Part shown: piece by piece, positions 44,161 through 56,398 of the stretch
How positions within the stretch are numbered: position 1 is the stretch's first letter
Layout: the number at the start of each line of letters is the position of its first letter
Assembly (NCBI GenBank): GCA_025174535.1
Contig: JALBUN010000001.1
Location: 1,798,001 to 1,862,000, forward strand
Source: Cantharellus purpuraceus
Lineage: Eukaryota > Basidiomycota > Agaricomycetes > Cantharellales > Hydnaceae
Direction: 5' to 3'
DNA length: 64,000 nucleotides
Notes under the pieces: model-generated
Database searches by the model: none
What the model saw: only the letters and a program-made list of their open reading frames with translations
Told to the model about the DNA's origin: nothing
Made by a program: the position numbers and the translations under genes

Positions 44161-47100
44161 ATGCAAACGACTACTGCAAAGCAAATCCTGCAGTCATCAC
44201 AGTCGTTTATTCGTGCGCTCAAGTCGAGTGCAGATCCTCCTGATGTGAATGGGCCTACCAAGATTCAGATTGCTCGCATGGGCTGGGATTCACGCACTCT
44301 CTATGTGCCCCGCAAAGCAGGCCTAATACTGGAATGGATATTTACGCGTTTTCACAAAGAAAAGTCACGGAGAGGGTGAGCTATGTGTCCAAAATGCTGA
44401 CCTTAGTCTTACCGAGCTGTCTTAAGAAACGAAAATCCTTTGCTTGATGTCGGCCACTGGTCTTTACTTGCTGATATCATCGCCTGTCCGGGCGACACTC
44501 AAATCGAGCCTATCATTCAGAGGGCTTCTATTCCAGTCCTGGTTTCATCTTTCATCCCATTGTATCCGACAGTACCACCGGATGCTCGCCATCTCCTTCT
44601 TAGCCCTCTCCTCCATACCCTCAGAGTTCTTTGGCCCCTCGCAATGCAGCGAACAGGTTTGGATCCATTATCTGAATGCCTTTGGTCATCACTTGCCGTC
44701 ACGGTTCAGTTTAACATGGATGCGGGTAATGATGGGTTTGTCGACATACTCACCTTTGTGTTCACTGGGTTTCGCGCTGCACTTGCCAATGCAAATGCTG
44801 CTGGTCGAAAAAAGGTTAGGAAAACCAGGCAAAATATGTGAGGATGAGGTTCTAATTCTCTCCAGGCATACACTGCAATCTCTCAACATCAATTTGTACC
44901 CTGGTTGAGAGCGCTGCATTTTGTCCCGCCCACTCATAACCTTCACCGTCTCTTGTATTCCGTCGGTACAGACATTATTTATAACACTGACTCACTTCGA
45001 ACTGCTATAGAAAGCAATCCTCACGCAAAATCCAACAGCGACCTATTTTCTACACTCTTTGGTTCTTCCACGGCACATGACGTAACAGTCCAACGCTCCC
45101 TGCTGAGGATCCTACCAAGCCTCTACAAAGATTATGTGATTACGCTCCACAAGCAACGGCCTTCGCTATTCTTAGGTACCCCAGCAGGGCAGCAAACTCG
45201 TGATCGTATTCAACATGCTGCTTTGCGGTTCGGAGACGAATGCTTGGCATACCTAACGATCATTGAGGATCAAGAACTACAGGAGACTACTTGGAAGACA
45301 ACGGTAGATATCTTACAAGTGACGGAGAAAGATGTAATGCTTCATCTTGCGGAGAACGACCCTTACATAGTAAGAATGGCGCAAGTAGGTGAAGCTGCTC
45401 TCGGATTTTTGGATCGCGCATGGGATGGTATGTCGATACTTGATATGAATCCTTTTCTTTTGTACTCAAATATTGTCTTATGTCATTGAGATTCATGTTC
45501 TCCTTTGGCTACACATGCACTGAATGTGCATTCTTGCCTGCAGCGCATACAGCCTGAGCTCAGTGTCCAGTTTCTCCCGCGGATTTTGGAGCGCCTTGTT
45601 GCGGTGCGTCCACGTTCTTGTTTCATTTGTCATAAGTTAATAATCCTTAAGGCCTCTTCTGTATTGGATCGCCCTGCGATGATGTTCCTCAACGAGTTGA
45701 CGTCATACCATTCCAAAACTCGCACGCTGCATGCCTTTATATCACACCTGCTCTCTGCACTCACCTCGTCTCCTCCTTTTTTCGTCTCTGCTGATCCTCG
45801 GGAAACATATATGAAGTGCATGCGCTCGCCACTTTCGTCTTTGCCATTCATGGACGAGCTCACCAATGCCCTTCGGATATTCGTTACACCAGGGCAAGCT
45901 GGTCACATAGAACAATCAATCAAGGAGGCTTTAAAAGGTTTTCTTCTCCCAGCTGTAACTTCCCTAGGGCCAGCGCGGAAGCGTCGCAAGCTGAGTCCGG
46001 AAGACGAGAGAAATCATATGGCGGGCAGCATCGGAGACAGTAGTCCAGATGTCATCAAATTCGCACTTGTAGCACGCTTGGGAACGACCGCCCTGAAGAC
46101 TGTCCTTCATACGCAGACCAGTAAGGACGCTGTTGACAGAGAAAGGGCATGCTTGTCAAGTCTGGATGAACTGATTTCGGACGCTTTACGCACTGTGTTC
46201 CGTTCAGAGGGTGTTACAGGTAATGCAGCTGCCAAGAGCCGAGGCAAGCGGTCACGACGCGAACGGATTGAAGAACTCCAGTGGACTCATCAATGTCTAT
46301 GTTCAGCGCTCCTTCGACTCTGGTACGAGCTGTTCTCAGAAAGAGGTATGGCATGCAGGAGCACGAAAGCAGACACGTATTGGGTTGCTACTGCGACGCT
46401 GGGTCACTTAGGTGACACATTCAAGCAGTGTATGCGCGAAGAAGTGTTTCCTGAGTTACAGTTAGAAATAGTCAGTCCCTTGGGAATTAGCTTGGAGAGT
46501 AACTGACATAGTCGAATGACAGGGCCGTGTAATGTTTGCGCTTAGGACCATTCATACTCCAGAATCTCATCAATTCACGCGAATAGAATGGCCGGAATTT
46601 GACATCATCTTGAATTATATAGAGGCGAACCTTATCGCTAGCGGTGCACACCCTACAATCTCGAAGGCACACCACTTCCAGTCTCCATACTTCGCCAAAC
46701 CACTTGCTGCTTTGGCAATATGGAGTTTGATGCTAGAACGACAGTTGTTGACTATAGAGTGAGTGTCAGTTGTCGTGCCTCCAACCTTTTACAGAGAACT
46801 CAACCTAGTAATGCACAGTTTACATGCATCCGAACAGCAGCTTAATCGCCTCATTGCGTTGATGATCCGTATTCAAGTCAAGTTACCCTCTATGGGAGAA
46901 GACCAACCCATCTCTGCTGCATCCGCTTTACAGCGTGCGCTTACTTCTGCTAGTTTTTGGGAGTTTGGTAACCTCCGAAGTAAGCATTCGGTTTCGTTCA
47001 TTCAGACAGTCGAGTCGTCATATATTGATGCACGTGCTATTAGTGGCAATGCTCTCAGCACTAGACAAGCAGACGTCTGTGCTCGGGTCGGTAGACACTC

Positions 47101-49424
47101 AGAAATGGTTATCCTTAATCAACGCTGGAACGCGTAGCTCCCTTAATGCACTCTCAAAATGTTGTAACGTATCCTTAGCTGATGTCGAAGCTGCGGTAGG
47201 GGTATACCGTTTGCTCCACCACTTCCCACCCGAATATCTTTCCAGGACGTCTAGGGCCAATCTAGCCACTAGAGCTTTGAATGCAGACATCCTCGTACGA
47301 GCGTTCAATCTCAATCATGAGTCCATATCGCAGGCTCATGTGGAATGGAGAGCCATATTCCGCTCTTTCGTCGTCACGGTCGCAAAGCAGTTCCAGTTGA
47401 AATTAGTTGAAGATATAGTTCGTCCTCGTCCCTTTTTTCATTGTGTGGATTCCACGTTATTGAAATGAGGAGAATTTCAGGCATCAAGTCTTGAATGGTT
47501 GGCATATCTGACGCTGTCGAATATTGGACCTGCGAAGCCTAGTCCGACATACATTCAGGTTACTCTAGATCTATTGTTATTGATCCAACTGTACGATAAC
47601 TTACTATCTTCATTATGCTCCTGCTCACAATAGATGTCAGTTCAGCGGCACGCGGGGCTGTCAAAACAGAAGGAATACTACTTATCAACGTGATAACTCA
47701 CTTCTTAAAATACAGCCCATACTCCAATTGGGATGTGAATAGTCATCTCCTTGTCCACCGCTCTCTTTTACAATTTTTCGACGTGCTTGACCGAGACTTC
47801 AAAATCTCCAGGTAACTGGCCTCTGGCTTCACTACATGACTATGATATTCATCACCGTCACCTTAGCTTGGGGGAATCAGTGCTGTCACCCCTCCGACAG
47901 TTGTGTGCTAGTCTCGAAAGCCCACTGAGATCTGCTATCAGCAAAGTGATTGATCAATCTAACCCTGCCGACTTTCTTGCTTCAGAATATATCATCGAGG
48001 CATGGCAGGCCCTCTTGTCTCTCAAACATAGGTTCTCGATGGGTCAGTACTCTTCCTGTATGACTTAATGGCGTATTAAATTTACGCACTCAGAGCCACC
48101 TGTCGAGTTATTTGGACAGAAGCTTCTCGTGAACACTATGCGTATTATGCGCTCAGGGACCTCTGAAGCTCATCTTGTTTCCGATAAATTCCGTGCGACT
48201 GTACTATTCCTTCTCGTTACGGAGTGTTCATTACTTCCAGATGACCGTCAGACGGTGATGAGTGTCACTGCAGCATATCTCTTTTTCACTACGTCTAGAG
48301 TACATACTGGTCAGTAAGATATTTCATCCTACGTCACCCACGCTAATTCAAATGCACCCTAGAGACTGAGTGTGATATCACAATCGCTCGTGCCAGCAAA
48401 TCAATTTCCGTCACTCAGTATAAAAGGGCATTGGAGCTTATCGTAGAAGCATTGCAAGATGGACCTGACGACCAGCAACAGCTTATCGCACTGATGCATT
48501 TGTCAACTCTCTTCCTTCGGGGAGGGCCTGAACGTGAGCTGGTTTGTGAAACACTTCGACAAGATGTCTAACATATCGTGCAGGGACTTATAAATTGGCA
48601 CATGAGCACCTGGCACAATGCCTCCGAATATTCATTACTCGACAAGAATTCTTGGCTTCCTCGTCTGATCTTGTTATGAAAATTCTAGATTTTGTTCAGT
48701 CCCAGTGTATGGAACGGGTAAGATTTCGATCTATTTATTTCGCCAGACAATTTCCTAACATGCCTATGAAAAGGCCGCGTCGCTAAACTCCTTAGACGTT
48801 GTTTGCATATTATCAATCATATCCAAACTATCAGCAGGGTGCTCGCAGCACGATGAGAGTTCATCGCCTTCTATTTTTCAAGCCATGACTTTCATCCTAA
48901 ATGCCTTGGTTCGTTTGCGCCGAGATCTATTGGGTCCACTCTTACCTCAGGTTTCCATGGTCTTGCGACAAATGATCTCAAATATACGCGGGGTTCGCCC
49001 GCTTCTTGGTAGCAAGCAATATCGCTTTGTTGCAGATACGTTTCCGAAGTGGATTAATCCCATTGACCCAGTCGGAGAAGCGGAGGCCAGGTCTTTAGCA
49101 CGCCTCCTGACAGCTTTCACCACAAAATCTTTCGTTCGTAGCCACACCAGTGATGCACAGAAGGCGGACTCGCTCGCACGGCCTTTCGCAAGACATGCAC
49201 CCTATGTTTTATTGTCCTATCTTCATATTATGAATGACCCGTTAAGTGTATTGTCTGCCAGTATACGCCACGGGATAGAACCGGGCCTTTTTGCGTTATG
49301 CACCATGATGGGGGAGAACGGCCGCGATACATTGATGGTCCAATCCTTGGATACCGGAGGAAAAGCACTGCTCAAATCACTTTGGAAAGAGTATGACAGA
49401 CAGAGGTACATTGGTAGAGGATAA
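44161..49424 (+). CDS. URB2: nucleolar pre-ribosome protein Urb2/Npa2
   Basis: Large helical nucleolar protein needed for early 60S (27SA) pre-rRNA processing. Fifteen exons: 44161-44375, 44427-44814, 44866-45427, 45491-45603, 45652-46470, 46523-46758, 46795-46962, 47006-47417, 47481-47590, 47641-47811, 47867-48042, 48094-48309, 48363-48533, 48584-48717, 48774-49424 (1513 aa). The best-conserved part is the C-terminus, with RHAPYVLLSYL, MGENGRDTLM and LLKSLWKEYDRQRYIGRG. Exon lengths are frame-consistent throughout, but the splice choices between 46,750 and 47,650 (including one 36-nt intron) are the weakest part of the model. Confidence 0.83.
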
Positions 49425-49466
49425 TGGATTCACACTCTTCGTGTGAAGATGAACGCCTTTGCGCTA

Positions 49467-51085
49467 TCATGCCTTGGGCTTGGCCCGGATTCTAACATAT
49501 ACATCTGTGTAACCAGGAGGTCTATCCATTTCTACGTCGACCGTCGTGTTCGTTGCAGAGGATTCGTGACTTCCATTGCATAGGGTAGCCTTCTTTTCTT
49601 CAGCCATGTCCTTGAGGAGTTGTAAGAAATCATCAACCGCTTTGGGACTTGTCTGAATATGCACTACGAGACGAGATCCACCGAGGTTAATAGGATCAGG
49701 CAGGAGGGCTGCCCTCTCCATTATTTCGAGGTATCCAAGACCGATGGGAGACGGATTATAACAGACCTACGATACGACTGGTAAGTATGGAAGAACCTCA
49801 AGCGTGACAAGCTTCACCATGCATGTCTCCGCAGGAGAAGTTATTCCAACTCCAATGTCTCGAAGACCACGTTCAAGTCTCCTGGCCAATTCGTGAACTC
49901 CTGGCAAGAGCTCGAAGTGGTTCGAAAGGGCATAGGCCGCTGCACCAGCTAAAATGCCAGTCTGACGCATGCCTCCTCCAAAGAGCTTCCTGAGCCATCG
50001 TGCACGAGCGATGAAATCATTGTTTCCAACAAGGCATGACCCGATAGGTGCGCCTACAAGATGCATAAGTAGCGAGTACGATTTGAAAACACGTTAACCA
50101 CCCTATCCGCACCTAAGCCTTTGCTGAAACAACAGCTAATAGAATCGAAAGGGTTACAAAGTTCCAAGAGTGGCATACCCATTTCGACAGCAACGTGCCA
50201 GATGCGGGCGCCATCCAAGTGCATATGAATGCCTTCGGATTTGGCCAGTTCAGAAATCTTGATAATCTCATCCTGAGGAAATATGCATCCAATGAGGGTG
50301 TTCTCTAGTGCAATTACCCGAGTTGGTGCACTGAGGAACGTTTAACAGATGAGCAAGAGGGATCATAGTAAGTCACTTACAAATGAACATCAGAGCCTGT
50401 TATGAGATGCTTCTTAACATCTGATATCGTTAAATGGTGGCCTGTGTATGGCGAAATTTTGTAAGTAACTTAAGAAGTAATCGATTAGAGCTACAAATCA
50501 CACCATTGGAAGGAATGACAGCCGTAACAGCAGCCTGAGAGTGATACGCAGCACCTCCTGCTTCATAGCTTTTGAAATTCTACTGTAAGCATCAAATGTT
50601 CAATTTCTATAGTTACACATGCCTGTTGATATGGGAGCGAACATCACACAAGACCGAATGTGGAGGTTGAGTTAGGTGCGCTCGGAGAGCAATCTGGTTT
50701 GACATGGACCCAGACGGAACGAAAAGAGCAGCTTCTTTGCCAAACAACTGTGCCACGTGTTTTTCAAAGCGTTGGGTTGAAGGTTCTTCGTAAACGTCGT
50801 CTCCTAGCGAGGCAAGCCTTGCATAGGCGTACATTTCCTTCGAAGGGACTATAGAGACATCATGTAGTAAGTGGTGGATAGGATGTCAATATATCGCACC
50901 CGTTATCGTATCGGCTGAAGTTTCTTCGTAAGACAAATTCCACTATAGAGTATAGTCACTCAGTACTTACAGATAAAGCTCCTAGAGACGGCATGGGCAA
51001 TCGCTTCGTTGTCAGCGGGTCGAAGGCTGACATCAACTTTGACCTGTTGGACGAGTTCATCTCTCGCTCTTTGAAGATCTGCCAT
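49467..51085 (-). CDS. GLY1: low-specificity L-threonine aldolase
   Basis: PLP enzyme splitting L-threonine (and allo-threonine) into glycine and acetaldehyde, cytosolic. Exons on the minus strand: 50971-51085, 50900-50914, 50623-50848, 50504-50568, 50381-50441, 50113-50330, 49818-50053, 49467-49766 (411 aa). Signatures are SDTITVPSKEMYAYA, DDVYEEPS, FVPSGSMSNQ, YEAGGAA, HLDGARIW, and the PLP lysine in CCFSKGLGAPIGS. Exon 2 is a 15-nt micro-exon. Intron 3 has two readings: a GC donor at 50622 gives the family-length HINSYEAGG, while a GT donor six bases further gives HINRHVYEAGG (413 aa). The N-terminal MADLQRARDEL extension is not typical, so the true start is less certain. Confidence 0.88.
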
Positions 51086-51228
51086 ACGCGGCGTGAGCGT
51101 GAGTGGCCGGGGAAAGCAAACACTCTCATTACTCGAACGTACTGTGTGCTTAATTGGCGGATCGGTTACCGGCCCAGTGTTTGAGACTCCGCTTGAGAGC
51201 ATCCACCTGATACCCACTTCGCTGACAT

Positions 51229-51620
51229 ATGGGAAACGTGGGTCCTCAAACGCAATATGTTTGCCCACACTCCGCATAACTTGCTTCTAGGGTGCTAAAG
51301 CGCAGCAGAAACGAGAACGAGCTGGGAAAAGTGGCTCTAAAGAAGCCAAGAGCTCATTGAAGATCAACGAGCAAGCCAAGAACATACAATGCACTGTTTG
51401 CAAGCAAACGTTTGTAAGTGTATGTTGTACTTTTCCTATGTATCCTCAACTTATGAAACTATAGTTGGTGACTACACGACAGCCGGCGTAAGTCAATTGA
51501 CCATTTTATTCAAACATATCATATTTATGGAATGTTCACTTTTCCAGCCTCGAAGAGCATGCGTCCAATAAACACTCGAAGACTCTCGATGTTTGCTTCC
51601 CGAGCTTTTCCAAATCCTAA
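51229..51620 (+). CDS. small zf-met2/At2g23090-like zinc-finger protein
   Basis: 75-residue protein of the SERF/ZNF706-like zinc-binding family; function poorly known. Exons: 51229-51237, 51291-51413, 51465-51487, 51548-51620. The first coding exon is only nine bases (Met-Gly-Asn), giving the family start MGNGAKAQQKRER after splicing. A basic N-terminal half precedes one finger, C-T-V-C ... H-A-S-N-K-H, and the family end KTLDVCFPSF. It lies head to head with threonine aldolase, about 140 bases apart. Confidence 0.9.
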
Positions 51621-52444
51621 CTCAGAACCCCGCTATCGTTCATATCTTGGCTCGTGGTTAGACGTGCAAAAGAAACGCAGAGTATCTTGCTTTCTTTACC
51701 GCATTACAATGTTATCGCTGTTCTGGTGAAATTTTTACATCTCTTATACGTTAATCACTTCGTTATAGCAGCCAAGCATTCCATCGGCTCCATCACATTC
51801 TTTGCTCTGGTTGCAGGCAGTTAGGCTCTTCTCATAACCAACCTGTGGTCATATGTATCGCACAGGTCTCAAGGAGCAAACAGATTCTTTGTTATTTTTA
51901 CTCCGAGGGCTCGTTTGGTTTTTGCGGATCTAGGTCACCTCAACTGTAACGACAAGCTCTATTGCACCTGGACTAAGATCACTGGCATCAGGGGAGGGGG
52001 TCCCATTCGGTTGCTTGTTTGTTGATTGACCACTAACTTGTTACCACTATGGTATAGCCTCGCGATCTAGTAGTCTATGAGGTGTCAAACGAAGTAAAGG
52101 ATTGAGCATACCACTTTCATTGCAGTGACTTTTATATGTAGGTGTTCTGAAAACGGATCACGATGAGGCTGTACATATATATGATATACTGCACACTATA
52201 CCACTGCAGACCACGAATACTTGAAGCTTAAAGATGTCTCTTGAGCAAATGGTCAACAGATCATACTTCTCAACCGATGTTCTCGAACACAGCCACTGTT
52301 TATGATGCATTGTACGTCGTGCGCATGAGGCGACACAGGAGGTGAGAAAGGAAACCACAATGTTGACCAGCTAATGCGACGGCTGAAGTATGCATACAGT
52401 GAAATCTTTTGTTGAGGGTAGTACATATGCCTACAGCATCGTTC
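51621..52444. other. intergenic, 0.8 kb
   Basis: Between the zinc-finger gene and the convergent Nudix gene. No coding pattern or repeat was recognised. Confidence 0.5.
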
Positions 52445-53860
52445 CTACCGTCCTATAAGCCACCACGCTCCAATACCCACACCGAAAAGAATACCAATAG
52501 CGCGCAGTACAATCACGACAATCAGTGCCTTGCGTACTGCTGCATAAAAAGCGTTCAAAGCAGTGCCAGCCCAGTTTATCCTGAAGTGAGGTAAATACCC
52601 CTGGCACGCAATTGCAAATGTCCGTACGCACCGTTTGTTGTTGCTACCACCAGACAGTACACTAGCCTCCCATCCCCGTATTACATCACGGTAGCGTTTA
52701 CCGAATACCCTAAGCAAATTGTCAGACACTGGCCAAACAGATACATGCGTATGCAAACCAAATCCAAAAGTTAACATCCGGGTATGAAAATCGTGGAAAT
52801 ACAGACCTGATGGACAGGACGTCAGTGAAAAATTCGTGATCATATGCTGCGAATACACACGTCATAGAAGGGGCTAGAGCGAGACCCATGACCACGTCGC
52901 CGCTCTCTGGAGAGTGTGGGGTGAAAGCGTACGTGGATGGCGATCCAGGCGCCTTGTCATCTCGAACAAACGGTGCTTGCATGCACGCTAGGAAATCGAG
53001 GGTCATCCCGAGTGTCAGGCCCCAAAGTTTGAGCTCTTCAGGGCGGCGTACGGTGTGGTCCGACTCTCTACGTTTGTTTTCGCGTTCGCCAGGATGGTCC
53101 AATACAATTGCTGAAAATTGCATGCTTCCGACAAGTATCCGGACGAGGATCTTTATCCATGAGTGTCGAGGAGCCAAGCGAGAGGCTACGTCTACAGTCA
53201 CGTTGGACCAAGTGGGTTCCGGTGTAGAAAGTTTCGAAAGTGGAATCCAGTGAAGTGACGTTTCCAGAGGGGGATCAGTAGGCGTTTCAGCTGGGGTCAC
53301 CTGGAGAAATACTGACGCCACGAGCTAAGTTGTATAGTGATATACAATGCAAAAAGACAGACAGACAAACCGAAAGGCGACAAGATCATGAGAAGCCGTT
53401 TCCCAAGTGAAGTGGTGATCTCTCGATCGTCAAGCTGTCCGACACAAATGAAGTCGCGCTCTGCCAGATCCAGACCAATCTCTTCCCAAGTTTGCCTCAT
53501 GGCTGTGAACGAGGTCAGTAGCGAAGACTCAAAAATCAATACGTATCTTACCGGTGTATAGGCCGCCTTCGTCTCCCTCTTCCATCCTCCCACCAGGAAA
53601 CGCAACATGGGCCTCCTTCACGGCATGACTTGTCTCTGGGCCATCACCTTTCTCCCTGTGCAAGAACAAAATCTCTGCTCGCGCGCCCCTAGCATTCACC
53701 CAGTCCAGTTGAAAGAAATCGCCCAAGCCGGATGGATCCGACGAAACACGCGAGGTTGAGTACTGTGGGGGCGGAACGACCCGTAATATAATAGCCACTG
53801 CAGCCCGGCGAGGTTCTTCATACGACTCGGATGAGAATCTTTGATAAAATACATAAAAAC
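52445..53860 (-). CDS. Nudix hydrolase with C-terminal membrane anchor
   Basis: Related to CoA/NUDT7-type pyrophosphatases (Pcd1-like). Exons recognised on the minus strand: 53552 to about 53820, 53371-53502, 53307-side exon 52807-53311, 52632-52709, 52445-52580. The Nudix box reads AFPGGRMEEGDEGGLYTAMR then QTWEEIGL: the usual Arg-Glu is Arg-Gln, and there is one extra residue before the first conserved Glu. After the hydrolase domain (LGKRLLMILSPFVFLQVTP) a 150-residue extension ends in a hydrophobic helix (LIVVIVLRAIGILFGVGIG) and five residues, a tail-anchor layout. The start codon was not found: the frame is open up to EEPRRAAVAIILRV but has no in-frame ATG, so a 5' exon is missing or the start is unusual. 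Confidence 0.75.
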
Positions 53861-54281
53861 ATACGTGTAGGAGGAGAGGATATCAAACGGGGAGGTGTCG
53901 ATCGTATTTTATGTAAAGCGTGAGCAAGGTGAGCGATTACAACCTGGTCGTCTGCCGCCGTGCAGGAAATTAGCCAAAAGTGTGAAGCACCGGAAGGACC
54001 TCATACCACTATTGTCGGACATGCGTCCAACTATGTTCGTACAGTACTACAGGCTCGCAGAGCGTGGCAAGCTTGCTGTTCGACCTGTGAGTTACGGCAG
54101 CTTGAACTTGAGAGCTCCCGTCTCTTACGTAAGACCCGCTAAATATTGCTTATGGGCTGCGTATCCTGTATGCCATTGGTCAAAATTATTCTTGGCGAGC
54201 TGGAGGTTCCCGTTCGCAGAAAGTAAGGCATCTCAGCCCATGAACATATACGGTATATATACACACAGCCTAATGACTTGA
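53861..54281. other. unassigned stretch
   Basis: Between the Nudix gene 5' end and the GRE2-like gene 3' end. A plus-strand open stretch at about 53960-54130 (RKDLIPLLSDMRPTMFVQYY) looks protein-like but has no good start or splice partner, and I do not recognise it. Confidence 0.35.
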
Positions 54282-55817
54282 TTACCACCCATGCTCACGC
54301 ATGCTAACAACACTCTCCCGTGCAGATTCGGTCAAGGTCCTGTATTGGACGCCTAGTTTCTGTATTTTATCGGATTTGAAGGTCCACTGGGGTTTTCCTC
54401 CGTCAAATTCGCATGACTGGCCTAGAGGAATGTCAGGCAGAAGGGGGGCTACGCTGTTGATGGTATCATCTGAGAAGATGCATCAAGCGATGAACACCCA
54501 AAGACTTTATTCAATGAGACCTACATATAAGTTGCCAGGAGGCGGCGCCTGCGGCATTATTAAGTCACATATTAGCCACGCAAGATTTTCTGCTTACCAG
54601 CAGAGGTAATAAAACGCTGTCCAGAAGCCTCCTCCCGTTCCAGGGCAAGGAGATGAGACTCGGCAACATCTCTAACATCAATCCAATTTCCAAATGCAGT
54701 ACCAGGTGCTTTCTCATGCAATATACCGTCGTAAAACTGCGCCAATGAATAACTTAGCTTCTCTCGAAAATCCACCTAAATTTGCTATTACGCATGTGTC
54801 AGGAATGTGTTACAAACCCTGGGCCCACCTGATGGATAACTGGCTGCAGGTGATAATGTCATATATGGAAACAAAGTCAGAAGAAGGTCCTCACGCCGAT
54901 AACCTAGTTTAGATCAGACACCACGCAGAAAGGTCGTGCAAGGAGCTGCGTTACCAAGGATGGCAAGATAGTCACAAGGTCAAAGTTTTTGTCCTTGACA
55001 AAATCCCACGCCGCTTGCTCTGCAAGAGTTTTTGAAGCATAGTACTTCTGCAAGGGCGTCGCACCACCTTTCTCCGAGTCCAATGCTTTGGAAGCACTCG
55101 TATTCCAGTCGGCCTATGTACAGAACATGATTATGATGCATCGATGGAATATGCGCTGGCAGCTAACATTACCTCGGTATAAATGTAAGGGTATGGTTTC
55201 GGTTCCATAAGGGCAGCAGCGGAGGAAGTCATAACCACTCGTTGTACAGCCCTGCCGCCCGTGTATGAGTTAGAATGTGACTTGCAACGCGATCTCTACT
55301 GGGAAGACTTGCCCATGCCTAGCTACACTTTTGAGTATGGACATAGTGCCGTTCACGGCAGCGTCAATGAGGTCTGAGATGGTGTTCGTAATTTCATGAC
55401 AAGATCATCATTAATGGGACACACCATCAGGGTTTCCGGTGAGAGGGGACGCGATATGCTGCACGGCATGAATACCCTCCAACGCTTTATCAAAAGCACC
55501 GTCCTAAATAAATCGGCAACAAGTCACGACGCCTTACAGAGTCCAATACCCACCCTTTGAATGTCAGGAACAACAACATACTCGAAATTCTGCAAGGATT
55601 CATCAAATAGCTTGCACAAATATTCTCCCTTCAAGGATGATCGAACTGCGGCTCGAACCTTGTACCGGTTGGCCAACAGCGTTCGGATGACCCAAGAGCC
55701 AATGAACCCTGAGCCACCTTAACACAATTGAACAGACGTGAAGTACACAACCTGCAAAGCGACTTGGAGAGACTCACCAGTCACAAGAACATTTGCTGGA
55801 GCCTGGATATGCGGCAT
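54282..55817 (-). CDS. GRE2-like NADPH-dependent aldehyde/ketone reductase
   Basis: Extended SDR of the Gre2/dihydroflavonol-4-reductase group, cytosolic; the substrate cannot be told. Ten exons on the minus strand: 55778-55817, 55554-55717, 55425-55503, 55319-55373, 55173-55251, 54955-55113, 54814-54843, 54598-54775, 54525-54548, 54282-54469 (331 aa). Nucleotide loop [11 protein letters not shown] begins at residue 13; VVMTSSAAA, catalytic YYASK, LPSL and [15 protein letters not shown] follow, with the family end [12 protein letters not shown] ... EHGW. Intron 4 (55252-55318) needs a GC donor (GCATGG), giving [15 protein letters not shown]. Two exons are only 30 and 24 nt. Confidence 0.86.
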
Positions 55818-56270
55818 AAGAAAAGAAACAAAGCGACTGATTTTAAATAGTTCAGATCGGGCGCAAGATCCAAGACCGATCAAAGAGTCTGCCACATTCC
55901 CAGAACAACTTACCTGTCAAAATTCACTACCAGATCAGGTATTACCCCAGCTAGCTGGGCTAAAAGCACCGGCGCCGCTTTCATTAAGTACCTCAGTGTG
56001 CACCGGATCTCGAGCAAATTCCTGACAATAGCCTGAATACGCTCTCCTTCTGAATCCCCTCGCACGTCCCAACTGCTGACTAATAAATAAACTTGCTAGG
56101 CGAATTCAAGCCATTACATGTTCTCTATTGGTTCCAGAGAGAATGACTCCATCAGACTTTTATTTCCTTTAAGCTGATATGTGTCATATTTAGTGGGAAA
56201 CCAGCGGTGTGTCGTGTGATGTGACCAGCGTGACAGGTCGTCGTTGTTGGTCTTCAAGTTGCGCAATCGT

Positions 56271-56398
56271 ATGCCACTATTGCGTATGCGTACTATCTAA
56301 AATTGCAAATCTTCCACAAGATGATGCTTCTATCACAGAGTTCTGAAGGATGAAGCGGAATGTTTGGCAGTGCTGCTGTCTTCCTTCGACATGGATAA
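56271..56398 (+). promoter_or_regulatory. cluster of short upstream ORFs in bZIP leader
   Basis: Four upstream ATGs precede the bZIP start at 56391. They open frames 56271-56300 (9 codons), 56321-56353 (10 codons), one from 56350 that runs past the main start, and 56360-56398, which also overlaps the main ATG. Such leaders control Gcn4/Cpc1/ATF4-type factors. It depends on transcription starting upstream of 56271, which is not known. Confidence 0.5.

Noticed and set aside
50960..51277. 105-codon minus-strand frame running through the threonine aldolase 5' end as a separate gene
   Set aside because: Its upstream half overlaps the promoter and first exon of the divergent zinc-finger gene; only the part from the ATG at 51085 is used, as aldolase exon 1.
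54440..54470. Suspected frameshift at a C-run in the GRE2-like gene
   Set aside because: The run has six C (six G on the plus strand at 54443-54448), so the frame is continuous.
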